The position numbers and the translations under genes were made by a program. Of a stretch of DNA of 64,000 nt, positions 16,866 through 24,732 are shown in pieces (position 1 is the first letter of the stretch; each line of letters opens with the position of its first letter). The notes under the pieces were generated by a model. That model had not been told where the DNA came from, ran no database searches, and worked only from the letters and a program-made list of their open reading frames with translations. The DNA comes from Rhodoplanes sp963840055 (GTDB lineage: Bacteria; Pseudomonadota; Alphaproteobacteria; Rhizobiales; Xanthobacteraceae), in assembly GCA_963840055.1 (NCBI GenBank), contig CAWIXM010000051.1, positions 43,318 through 107,317 on the forward strand, written 5' to 3'.

Positions 16866-18410
16866 ATGGCAACCGATCGCAGGAGCAACCGGCAATCCTT
16901 GGACGCAATCCTCGCCGAACTGAAGCGCCGGCTGTCCGAGATTTACGATCTCAACGCAGCGAAATCGATCCTCACCTGGGACGAGGCAACGTATATGCCC
17001 AAGGGCGGCGCGGTGGCGCGGGGTCGGCAGGCGGCGTTGCTGAAACGGCTTGAGCATGAGCGTTCCGTCGATCCGGCGCTCGGACGACTGATTGATCGCC
17101 TGGAGCCGCAGGTTGGCAAGCTTTCGGCCGACGACGCCAACCTGATCCGGATCGCGCGGCGTGATTTCGAACGCGCCATCAAAGTTCCAGCCGAATACGT
17201 CGAACGCATGAACGCCCATAGCTCGGCATCCTACAATGCGTGGATCGTGGCGCGGCCGGCGAATGATTTTGCCGCAATGATTCCCTTTCTCGAAAAAACG
17301 CTCGAGCTGAGCCGGGAATATGCTTCGTTTTTCGCGCCCTACGAGCACATCGCCGATCCGATGATCGACGAAGCCGACGAGGGGATGACGACGGCCAAGC
17401 TCCAACGCCTCTTCGCCGAGCTGCGCCGCGAGCTCACTCCCCTGGTGCGGGCGATCTGCGATCAGCCGCCCGCAGACGATGCCTGTCTGCGGCGCGCTTT
17501 CGCCGAGGCGGACCAAATCCGCTTCGGCCTGTCGGTCGCTACGCAGATGGGCTACGACCTCGAACGCGGGCGGCTCGATAAGACCCGCCATCCTTTCTGC
17601 ACGCGGTTCGCCAGGGGAGATGTACGGATAACCACGCGGGTGAGCGATAACCACATCGGCGACGCGTTGTTCTCGACCCTGCACGAGGCCGGACACGCCA
17701 TGTACGAGCAGGGGGTGAGTGCGGCCTATGAGGGGACGCCGCTCGGCAAAGGAATCCTATCGGGCATTCACGAGAGCCAGTCACGGCTGTGGGAGAATGT
17801 GGTCGCGCGCAGCCGGCCGTTCTGGGAGCATTACTACCCGGCGCTTCAAGAAACATTCCCCGATCAGCTTGGATCGGTGCCGCTCGGAGCCTTCTGTCGC
17901 GCCATCAACAAGGTGGAGCCGTCGCTCATTCGCACCGACGCCGACGAAGTGACTTACAACCTTCACGTCATGCTGCGCGTCGACCTGGAGCTGAAGCTTC
18001 TTGAGGGCGAGCTGCGGGTCAAAGACTTACCCGAGGCTTGGCGCGCGGGCATGCAGGCCGATATCGGCGTTGCGCCGTCGGACGATCGGGATGGCTGCCT
18101 GCAAGATGTGCACTGGTTTTACGAACGCATCGGCGGCGAATTCCAGGGCTACACAATTGGCAATATCCTGAGCGCGCAGTTTTTTGCCGCAGCGATGAGG
18201 GCGCATTCCGAAATTGCAAGCGAGATCGCGCGTGGACGGTTTAGCACGCTCCTCGAGTGGCTCACCGACAACATCTATCGTCACGGCCGTGCGCTCAAGC
18301 CCGACGAGATCGTCATTCGGGCGACCGGACGTCCGATGACGATGGCGCCGTATCTCGCTTATCTGCGCACGAAATACGGCGAGCTCTACCGGTTGCCTGC
18401 GCATGCATGA
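16866..18410 (+). CDS. M32 metallocarboxypeptidase (carboxypeptidase Taq family)
   Basis: This 514-residue cytosolic metallopeptidase has the zinc motif HEAGH (TLHEAGHAMYEQG). The M32 signatures are GIHESQSRLWEN, which carries the third zinc-ligand Glu, and the blocks DVRITTRV and IRTDADEVTYNLHVMLR. Length matches the family (~500). M32 enzymes trim residues from the C-terminus with broad specificity. Start ATG 16866 gives MATDRRS; a run of Arg/Gln follows before the domain begins at ~residue 14. It stands alone, co-directional with the upstream exported protein with a ~47-bp gap. Confidence 0.93.
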   Translation: MATDRRSNRQSLDAILAELKRRLSEIYDLNAAKSILTWDEATYMPKGGAVARGRQAALLKRLEHERSVDPALGRLIDRLEPQVGKLSADDANLIRIARRDFERAIKVPAEYVERMNAHSSASYNAWIVARPANDFAAMIPFLEKTLELSREYASFFAPYEHIADPMIDEADEGMTTAKLQRLFAELRRELTPLVRAICDQPPADDACLRRAFAEADQIRFGLSVATQMGYDLERGRLDKTRHPFCTRFARGDVRITTRVSDNHIGDALFSTLHEAGHAMYEQGVSAAYEGTPLGKGILSGIHESQSRLWENVVARSRPFWEHYYPALQETFPDQLGSVPLGAFCRAINKVEPSLIRTDADEVTYNLHVMLRVDLELKLLEGELRVKDLPEAWRAGMQADIGVAPSDDRDGCLQDVHWFYERIGGEFQGYTIGNILSAQFFAAAMRAHSEIASEIARGRFSTLLEWLTDNIYRHGRALKPDEIVIRATGRPMTMAPYLAYLRTKYGELYRLPAHA

Positions 18411-18420
18411 CCGCGAGCGT

Positions 18421-18438
18421 GCCGGCTCTCTCGCCGGC
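18421..18438. terminator. Weak hairpin after the M32 gene
   Basis: GCCGGC, TCTCTC, GCCGGC form a 6-bp GC hairpin 10 bp after the stop, between convergent genes. No T run follows, so any terminator activity would be weak. Confidence 0.25.
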
Positions 18439-18493
18439 GCGCAGCCGATCACCCGACCGCGCACGCGATCGTACCCGGTTTTGGCGGTCCGTC

Positions 18494-18745
18494 TTATGCG
18501 TTTGCGAACGACGCTTCGATTTTCTCAGGAGCCCAAGCCGCCGTAGCGTTAATGACGCGGACGGATGTTCCGTGCGTGCGATCGACGAGAGCGTGCGTGC
18601 AGCAATCGTCGTCGATCTCCGACACGGTCAGTCGAGTGGATGGCATCCAAAGCAATGGAATCGCGAGATCGTGGGGCCAAATCCGCCACGCCGAGCCATC
18701 CTCGAGTTCAACGATATGGCTTTTCTCGTGACTCTTAACGCGCAT
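18494..18745 (-). CDS. Small conserved-looking hypothetical protein
   Basis: This 83-residue protein starts MRVKSHEKSHIVELEDGSAW. It looks like a compact beta-rich domain: LEDGSAWRIWPHDL, then LTVSEIDDDCCTHALVD and a final strand VRVINA. Adjacent Cys residues (DDCCTH) may bind metal or be redox active, but that is only a guess. I selected ATG 18745 over 18763 because the charged KSHEKSHIVEL start resembles small hypothetical proteins of this order. No operon partner is visible; it converges with the M32 peptidase. Function is unknown. Confidence 0.5.
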   Translation of the reverse strand: MRVKSHEKSHIVELEDGSAWRIWPHDLAIPLLWMPSTRLTVSEIDDDCCTHALVDRTHGTSVRVINATAAWAPEKIEASFANA

Positions 18746-19148
18746 GCAGTCCTCCCTTCCCAAATGAAACGCTGGACGGTCGCATAGAAGCTAAAAAGGG
18801 CGAGATCGCGACTCGTTCGGGGCGTTTCCGCGGGGCAGCATTTCTACTACCGCAGAATTAAGTAGTACTATGAATGATGCTTAAGAGGAAGAACCAAGGA
18901 CCAGTCTGGCGACTCAAATCAATGCCCAAAGCGCATAAATATTAACGATAAGTAAATATGCGCACATTTTTGTCCCCAGTTTTGCCCAGATGGTGTCGGA
19001 GATATTGCCGCGTGGTGTGGGGAGTGGGGGACAGTACCTAAGCGCGATCTGCAATAACTCATTTTCAAATCGATCAAGCGACACTGCCGCCCGCACGCCC
19101 TTTTCCTTGTCGTCGAAACGGCAAGCAGAGTAGCGTCGAGGGGGCTCT
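18746..19148. other. Intergenic region upstream of the lytic transglycosylase, no gene seen
   Basis: About 400 bp between divergent genes. It is AT-richer than its surroundings near 18841-18970. A short inverted repeat GCGCATA (18931-18937) and TATGCGC (18957-18963) brackets an AT-rich core (ATTAACGATAAGTAAA) that could hold promoter elements for the gene at 19149. I see no convincing ORF or RNA gene. Confidence 0.4.
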
Positions 19149-21428
19149 ATGTTGTCTTGCACGTTTGAGCGCGTCACCAATTTGGGCGCCCGCGTCCTTG
19201 TCGGACGCCGTGAACTTGGCGGTCTCATTACTCGCGCGACAGGCCGAATCGGGCTGCGGCATATTCGTGTGCTGGCCTTGTTGACCGCCGGCGTTCTGCT
19301 CGCAGGTCTTCCTTCCGACGCAACCAGCTCGTCGCGGCACGCGGACGTTTCGGCCAAGAAAACACACCGATCCAAGGCGACTGAATCGTATGTCAAGGAA
19401 GCCCGGGCTAAGCGCAGGAAACGGCGCAGTGCCCGTTCGAAGACGTCGCGTCGCGCGGCTGCGAAACACGCCGAGCCGGCAAAACCCGCATTGCCCGGCG
19501 ATCTGGGCGTGGTTCAGCAAGCGATCGTGCAGGCGCGCAAGGGCAAGGTTTCCGATGCGACGGCGCTCGTGAAGTCCGTCAGCGATCCAGTGGCGCAAAA
19601 GCTCGTCGAATGGGTCGCTCTGCGAGACGGTGACAGCACGGCCAATTTCGACCGCTATGAGGCCTTCATTCGCGCAAACCCGCACTGGCCCGGCATTCCA
19701 TCGCTGCGCCGGCGCGCTGAGGCCAGGCTGTGGCAGGAGCGCCGCGATGGCGCGACGGTGCGCGGCTTTATCGGCGAGCACCCGGAAAGCATTGTCGGCC
19801 GCCTAGCGCTCGCGCGCGTGCTGCTCGGCGAGGGCGATCGCGCCGCGGCCGAAGGCGAGGTTCGCGCCGTGTGGCGATCCGCGGACCTCTCCGCCGGATT
19901 CGAGGACGCGATACTCAAATCATTCGACGATATCCTGACGCGCTCCGACCACGTCGCGCGCATGGATCGGCGGATCGGCGAGAAAGACTTCAGCGGAGCC
20001 ATGCGTGCGGCGCGCCGTGCCGGCGGCGACGCAGTCGCGATCGTCAAAGCCTGCTCCGGCGCTTTTAGAAATTCCGGCAATGCGCGCAAACTTCTCGACG
20101 CGGTTTCGAGCGACGCACGCAACGATCCCGGCTACATGTTATGCCGGATTCATTCTCTGCTGCAAAACGACGGCATCGAAGCAGCGACCAAACTGATGCT
20201 CGCGGTTCCGTCTGACGATCCGCAGTCTCAAGAGACCGACGAATGGTGGCGCAAGCGCCGTTGGCTCGCCCGCGACCTGCTCGACCGCGGCGATCCCAAG
20301 TCCGCCTATCAGGTCGTAAAAAGCGCCGCTGCCCCAGAGAATCCGTACTATCGGGCCGAATTCCATTTCATGGCCGGATGGATCGCCCTGCGTTTTCTCG
20401 ATGATCCCGCAACGGCGCTCGTGCACTTTACGCATGTGGACGACGATACGACCAATCCCGTTATACTCTCACGCGCCGCGTACTGGCGCGGCCGCACCTA
20501 TGAAGCCCAGGGTCGGACCATGGCGGCGCGCCGGAGTTATGAGGTCGCCGCCTACCATTCAACGGCCTATTACGGACAGTTGGCTCGCGCGCGTCTCGGG
20601 ATGAGCGAAATGGAGTTGCGGTCGCCGCCCGCGCCTGTGCCTCAAGCCAGTTCCGAAGTCGTCCACGCCGCCGAGTTGCTTTACGCTATCGGCGAGCGCC
20701 AACTCGCCTTGTCGTTCTTGACGACCGCCGCCGCTGATGGCGATTACGCCGCCGAACTCGCGGCGCTTGCCGAAGTCGCCAAGCGCAATGACGACGCCAG
20801 GGCGGTGTTGCTCGTCGGCAAGACGGCCCTCGCACGGGGGCTCCCGCTGGACGTTTACGCGTTTCCGGACATTGGCATACCGACCTTCAAGCAGATCGGT
20901 CCCGATATCGACCTCAGCGTCGTCTATTCGGTCGCACGCACCGAGAGCCAGTTCAATCAACGGGACTCGTCGCCGGCACAGGCCGTCGGCCTCATGCAGG
21001 TCACCCCGGAAGCCGGGCGCGACACCGCCAAGAAATTCAACGTCCGCTACAATTGGAAGCGGATGGTCAACGACCCGGTCTACAATACGCAGATGGGTGC
21101 GGCGGAGGTTGCCGCGCTTTTGCAGGAATACCGCGGCTCATACATCATGAGCTTCGCCGGTTATAACGCGGGCAGGGGGCGCGTTCAGACGTGGGTCGGG
21201 CGCTACGGCGACCCGCGCGCCGCCGAGGTCGATGCCATCGACTGGGTCGAGCGCATCCCATTCTCCGAAACGCGCAACTACGTTCAGCGGGTCGTGGAGA
21301 ATCTGCAGGTCTATCGCGTGCGTCTTGGCGAAAGCACCGCCGCCGCATTGGGGCCCGATCTCGGTGTTACGGCCGCCGCGGAAAGTCCCAAGGCCCCGCG
21401 CGCGCGGCACGAAGCTTTAGCCAGATAA
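19149..21428 (+). CDS. Soluble lytic murein transglycosylase
   Basis: This 759-residue periplasmic enzyme cleaves peptidoglycan between MurNAc and GlcNAc. Residues ~38-56 (IRVLALLTAGVLLAGLP) are the signal sequence, followed by a strongly basic Lys/Arg linker. Next comes a long helical superhelical domain (~150-560) like E. coli Slt, and finally a C-terminal SLT domain with the catalytic Glu in ARTESQFNQRDSS, then AVGLMQVTPEAG and SFAGYNAGRGRVQTWV. Architecture and length match Slt-type enzymes. The first ~35 residues before the signal peptide may be over-extended, so a later start is possible. A ~380-bp intergenic region follows. Confidence 0.9.
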   Translation: MLSCTFERVTNLGARVLVGRRELGGLITRATGRIGLRHIRVLALLTAGVLLAGLPSDATSSSRHADVSAKKTHRSKATESYVKEARAKRRKRRSARSKTSRRAAAKHAEPAKPALPGDLGVVQQAIVQARKGKVSDATALVKSVSDPVAQKLVEWVALRDGDSTANFDRYEAFIRANPHWPGIPSLRRRAEARLWQERRDGATVRGFIGEHPESIVGRLALARVLLGEGDRAAAEGEVRAVWRSADLSAGFEDAILKSFDDILTRSDHVARMDRRIGEKDFSGAMRAARRAGGDAVAIVKACSGAFRNSGNARKLLDAVSSDARNDPGYMLCRIHSLLQNDGIEAATKLMLAVPSDDPQSQETDEWWRKRRWLARDLLDRGDPKSAYQVVKSAAAPENPYYRAEFHFMAGWIALRFLDDPATALVHFTHVDDDTTNPVILSRAAYWRGRTYEAQGRTMAARRSYEVAAYHSTAYYGQLARARLGMSEMELRSPPAPVPQASSEVVHAAELLYAIGERQLALSFLTTAAADGDYAAELAALAEVAKRNDDARAVLLVGKTALARGLPLDVYAFPDIGIPTFKQIGPDIDLSVVYSVARTESQFNQRDSSPAQAVGLMQVTPEAGRDTAKKFNVRYNWKRMVNDPVYNTQMGAAEVAALLQEYRGSYIMSFAGYNAGRGRVQTWVGRYGDPRAAEVDAIDWVERIPFSETRNYVQRVVENLQVYRVRLGESTAAALGPDLGVTAAAESPKAPRARHEALAR

Positions 21429-21811
21429 GGCGCGCTGAGAGCGTTCCGGCGAGCCTCGGCATAAGCACTGAACCGGTATAGTCTGGCCGGCACTTGCCGA
21501 CGTTGTACGGCGAGTCGCAGCTCGCCTGGGTGCCGTGCGCTCCGGAGAACGCACCGCAGATCATGTCCTCAACGCAGCATAGTTATAGTTATAAATGAGT
21601 TGATTGGCGGCGGATCGCCGGATCCTTCGCGCCGTGGCCGCGCGGCAACGCGACCGGGCCGACATATTGCTTGAGGGCCTATAAACGGGCTTGCTTCACG
21701 CATTATTAACGATCGATGCAAGTCGCGTGCGCTTTTACGACAAACCCAGTGGAACTAGGAGCCGGGTTGCGCGTTATTATCCGGTTTTGTAATGGGCGTG
21801 GGGGGTCGTAT
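21429..21811. other. Intergenic region, no gene seen
   Basis: 383 bp between the lytic transglycosylase stop and the next start. Short AT-rich stretches (TAGTTATAGTTATAAATGAG near 21579-21598 and CATTATTAACGATCG near 21701-21715) could be promoter elements for the gene at 21812. A frame is open from 21716 but looks like leader sequence. No hairpin with a T run and no RNA gene were recognised. Confidence 0.4.
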
Positions 21812-22501
21812 ATGTTCAAGAGTGCCAGTTCTAATCATTCGCTTTGGCCGGAACAGGCCCGGCCGCGCAAAACCAAACAGCAGTCAGCGCTCGTAATTGG
21901 CGCGTTTTGTATCGGCGCAGTTGCCGCAATTTCGGCCCACAACGTCCTGACAGAGCTTTCCACGCCCGCTCAAGAGCCGGTGCAGCAGATCAGCCTCACC
22001 GCCCGTCCGGTCTATGCGACGCCTAGCTCCATTCTGGCGGAGTCGGCGAATGCTACCAGCGCCAGCCTGGCGGCGGCGAAACTTCTGAGCGCAAGCACTG
22101 CGCCGGCTGTGCCGAGCAGCGTTACCGACGGCCGCGGCGGAGCAACTGCCGACCGTAGCGGCGAAGCCCTCGCCACCGGAGCGGCCGCTATCGCAGCGAC
22201 TGCCGCTTCAAGCGCGCCGCCCATCAAAGCGAGCGAGATTGCGAAGCCGGCCAATTCCTTGCCGGCCAAGGCGGCTGAGATCGCAAAACCGGCCGTTGAA
22301 CCGCCGGCCCAGAAAGCCGAAATCGCCAAGCCGGTCGCTGAGCCCACCGCTCAGCCGGTCGAAACGGCTGCCAAGCCCGCAGCTCCCGAGCGCCCCAAGA
22401 CGGTACGGAGGAGGCGCGACCCCAACTACTACGCCCGAAGAAGGAACCAGCAGATTTTCCCGTTCTTCGGATTTCTGAACGCGTTTGGGCGTCGCGGCTA
22501 A
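21812..22501 (+). CDS. Ala/Pro/Lys-rich single-pass membrane protein of unknown function
   Basis: This 229-residue protein has a short basic cytoplasmic N-terminus (QARPRKTKQQ), one membrane segment (ALVIGAFCIGAVAAIS), and then a low-complexity Ala/Ser/Pro linker. In the linker the unit EIAKPA or EIAKPV recurs at least four times (SEIAKPANSLPAK, AEIAKPAVEP, AEIAKPVAEP). It ends with a basic, Tyr/Arg-rich stretch, PNYYARRRNQQIFPFFGF. A periplasm-spanning or envelope-tethering role would fit but is not shown. ATG 21812 is preceded by GGGGGTC and puts the membrane segment near the N-terminus. The family is unknown. Confidence 0.55.
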   Translation: MFKSASSNHSLWPEQARPRKTKQQSALVIGAFCIGAVAAISAHNVLTELSTPAQEPVQQISLTARPVYATPSSILAESANATSASLAAAKLLSASTAPAVPSSVTDGRGGATADRSGEALATGAAAIAATAASSAPPIKASEIAKPANSLPAKAAEIAKPAVEPPAQKAEIAKPVAEPTAQPVETAAKPAAPERPKTVRRRRDPNYYARRRNQQIFPFFGFLNAFGRRG

Positions 22502-22743
22502 GTTTGGTCAATCGCCAGCTTTCGAAGCAATAGACAGTGACAGGGCCCCTTGCGGCGGTGAGCCGCCGGGGACCCATGCGCGTCCGCCGGTTCACACGTC
22601 CCTGCGCGCCGCCTTTTCATTGGCGGTTGCATCGTAAACGTCGGCGGGCCCTTCAAAATTTGCCCCGAAGCGGCCGCGATGCCTCACATCCGCCTTATCC
22701 GCTTCCGATGAATGAGCCGGGGTATTCGGTAAAGGGGGGCGCG

Positions 22744-23292
22744 ATGAAGGCGGTTTGGCTTGCCGTCGTCTTGGCCATCACGGCCACGCTAGCGCACGCG
22801 GAAAACATAACGGAAATGGTCTCGCAGTACCGGCGAGCGCATGGGCTCTCGGCGGTGAAGACCGATCCGCAGCTCACGGCGATCGCCGAACGGCAGGCAA
22901 AGGCGATGGCTGCGACCGGCGTCATGGATCACAGCGTGGCCGGCTCGTTCTCTTCCCGGATCGCTGGCGCACATTCGGGCATCGCGGCAGAAAACATCGC
23001 CGCCGGCACCAAGACCTGGGCAAACACCTTCCGTGCGTGGAAGCATTCGTCGGGGCACAACGCAAACCTCTTGCTGGCCAACGCTGACAGCGTCGGATTC
23101 GCCGTCGCCCGCAACGAGAACACCCGCTACAAGACCTTCTGGGCCATGGTGATTGCCGACAAGTCGCCGAGAAAGAAGAGCAGCGGCAAGGTCGCGGCGA
23201 AGCGCGACATGCGACGCACCTACGCGAGCGCGGAGCCGACAGAAAACCCGATCGACGCGCTCAAGAGCTTCGTCTGCAAATATCTGTGCTGA
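22744..23292 (+). CDS. CAP-domain (SCP-like) secreted protein
   Basis: This 182-residue protein has a signal peptide (MKAVWLAVVLAITATLAHA) and a CAP/SCP domain. The family features are ITEMVSQYRRAHGLSAVKTD (first helix), a His in MDHSVAGSF, GIAAENIAAG and WKHSSGHNANLL, and the strand MVIADK. Bacterial CAP proteins are secreted with roles in envelope or sporulation; the role here is unknown. After the domain comes a basic tail (RKKSSGKVAAKRDMRR) and a C-terminal CKYLC pair of Cys that may form a disulfide. The start at 22744 gives a clean signal peptide. Confidence 0.85.
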   Translation: MKAVWLAVVLAITATLAHAENITEMVSQYRRAHGLSAVKTDPQLTAIAERQAKAMAATGVMDHSVAGSFSSRIAGAHSGIAAENIAAGTKTWANTFRAWKHSSGHNANLLLANADSVGFAVARNENTRYKTFWAMVIADKSPRKKSSGKVAAKRDMRRTYASAEPTENPIDALKSFVCKYLC

Positions 23293-23333
23293 CGGCGGCT
23301 GATCGATCCGCTCTCACGGACGCGGCGCGACGC

Positions 23334-23753
23334 CTATTGCGGAGAGCCAGACGCCTTTTCCGGGCACCGTTGATAAGTCTTGAGGCTGTCAAAATCGGCG
23401 CCGATGGAAAGCTGATCGGCGGTGTTATGGATGAGCACGATATCCGTAACCGTAATTTGGGTGGGGTCTGTCGTGCTGGGGCATTGCATGTGCGCTGAGT
23501 AGTTGGTCCCCCGCGCGCCCGCGGTCTCGCTCACCCAGACGACGTTGCAGGTTGCGTCCTGATTGACGTAGCGTTTGCCCGAGAGGGTAATAAGCGATTT
23601 GCCGGCCTTGTCGCAGTCGTCAGTCAGCGGCGCCCACGACCCCCAAAACGCTTCCGGGAAAGCGCTTTCACGTTTCACGTCGGCTGACGCCGCATGTGAC
23701 AGCACCATCGCGGCTGCCGCCAGAAAACCGCCGGCCCGCTTGATCCCTATCAT
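23334..23753 (-). CDS. Small exported hypothetical protein
   Basis: This 139-residue protein has a signal peptide (AGGFLAAAAMVLSHAASA) and a beta-rich mature part with four Cys (DDCDKAG, DATCNVVW, HMQCPST and YQRCPEK) that could pair as two disulfides. The block FPEAFWGSWAPLTDDC resembles small periplasmic proteins found in Bradyrhizobium-type genomes. No enzymatic motif is seen. It converges with the CAP-domain gene with ~40 bp between the stops. Function is unknown. Confidence 0.6.
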   Translation of the reverse strand: MIGIKRAGGFLAAAAMVLSHAASADVKRESAFPEAFWGSWAPLTDDCDKAGKSLITLSGKRYVNQDATCNVVWVSETAGARGTNYSAHMQCPSTTDPTQITVTDIVLIHNTADQLSIGADFDSLKTYQRCPEKASGSPQ

Positions 23754-24147
23754 TCGTCGCCCCAGCCCGCATGTTCCGTCAAAAGCTAACTAATCGTATC
23801 ACGCTGGGTTCAGGTCAGCCAGCGGACCGGCCTTGTTCAGAAGACTAGAGCAGGATGAATTGACGTGGAATCGACCCTCCTGCCGTCATCGTGCACGCGG
23901 GCGATCCAGCAACCACAAACGCTCTCAGTGGTTCTGGATGCCCCGCCTCCGCGGGGCATGACCACTGCGGGTGAGGCGGGACGAACCAAGCCGAAATCGC
24001 CATGCTCTCTGGGGTAAGCTGACAATGATTCCGCATCGCCCTTGCGCCCAAAATAGGCGGAGGTTGGCCGTGCCCGAATGGAAGGTTGTGATCCAGGTCA
24101 CTTGCAAGTCTTGAGAAATGGGCACACTTGTCCTCAGGGGTAAGACC
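23754..24147. other. Intergenic region containing a palindromic repeat
   Basis: 394 bp between divergent genes with no ORF that looks real. Its main content is the multi-hairpin repeat at 23887-23965. The stretch GAAGACTAGAGCAGGATGAA near 23839 and the AT-rich part around 24106-24120 may include promoter elements for the gene at 24148. Confidence 0.45.
23887..23965. repeat. Dispersed intergenic palindromic repeat, family 1, copy A
   Basis: It contains two hairpins: ATCCAGCAACCAC (23904-23916) facing GTGGTTCTGGAT (23928-23939, one base short), and GCCCCGC (23940-23946) facing GCGGGGC (23951-23957). A second copy of the same design is at 60211-60290. Base changes between copies are compensated in both stems, which supports folding. 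Confidence 0.7.
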
Positions 24148-24732
24148 ATGAGGACGATTTCGATCAGCCCCAGCGCGCTGCTTGCACTGATTGCCTTGCT
24201 TGTGCCGGCGGGTTCTGCGCTCGGTCAGCCGGCGGCCATGACGTGGCCGGATGCGGTCGCGCAGTTGACCGCCGAACGCACGCGGGCGGAAACCTGCGTC
24301 GCCCTCATGAGAAAGTATGGCGACGACGCGCAGAGGGCTCGCGGCCAACTGACCTACGGGAATGCCAAGGCCGATGCCGACGCCGTGATTGTCGGCTTGA
24401 ATACGGTTCTTTCGAAAGGGCAGGAGCCGGCAAGCCTGTCGAGCCTGCAGGCGAGATTGACCAGCGGCGTTTCCGGTCTGGCTGAGTTCTGCAACACCGT
24501 CGCCAAACTGCTTCCCGACACGGGCGGGCAGAAAGGCGGTTGGGCCGGCGTGCTGGCCGGCATTGCGCAGAACGCGGGCGCCATCGAGCAGTTGCTCAAG
24601 ATGTTATCGGCCGGCGTGTCCGTGCTTTACACCGATTACCGGGCCGACGACGCGCTGACGCGCGCGACGATCAAGACGCAGTTGGAGGCCGCGCGATGGC
24701 CGGCATTTTCCGAGGTCAAGGCCGCAGAATAG
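24148..24732 (+). CDS. Exported helical hypothetical protein upstream of the WD40-caspase pseudogene
   Basis: This 194-residue protein has a signal peptide (LLALIALLVPAGSALGQ) and a predominantly helical mature domain (ERTRAETCVALMRKYGDDA, LTSGVSGLAEFCNTVAKLL, ALTRATIKTQLEAARW). Two Cys, in AETCVALM and AEFCNTVA, may pair. The last 37 bp overlap the start of the WD40-caspase gene, so the two were probably co-expressed and functionally linked. It is itself intact while its partner is ruined. I do not recognise the family. ATG 24148 was chosen because the signal peptide begins there; ATG 24118 is upstream in frame. Confidence 0.6.
   Translation: MRTISISPSALLALIALLVPAGSALGQPAAMTWPDAVAQLTAERTRAETCVALMRKYGDDAQRARGQLTYGNAKADADAVIVGLNTVLSKGQEPASLSSLQARLTSGVSGLAEFCNTVAKLLPDTGGQKGGWAGVLAGIAQNAGAIEQLLKMLSAGVSVLYTDYRADDALTRATIKTQLEAARWPAFSEVKAAE

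Noticed and set aside
22537..22743. N-terminal extension of the CAP-domain gene
   Set aside because: Arg/Pro-rich, and it would bury the signal peptide; ATG 22744 gives a normal one.
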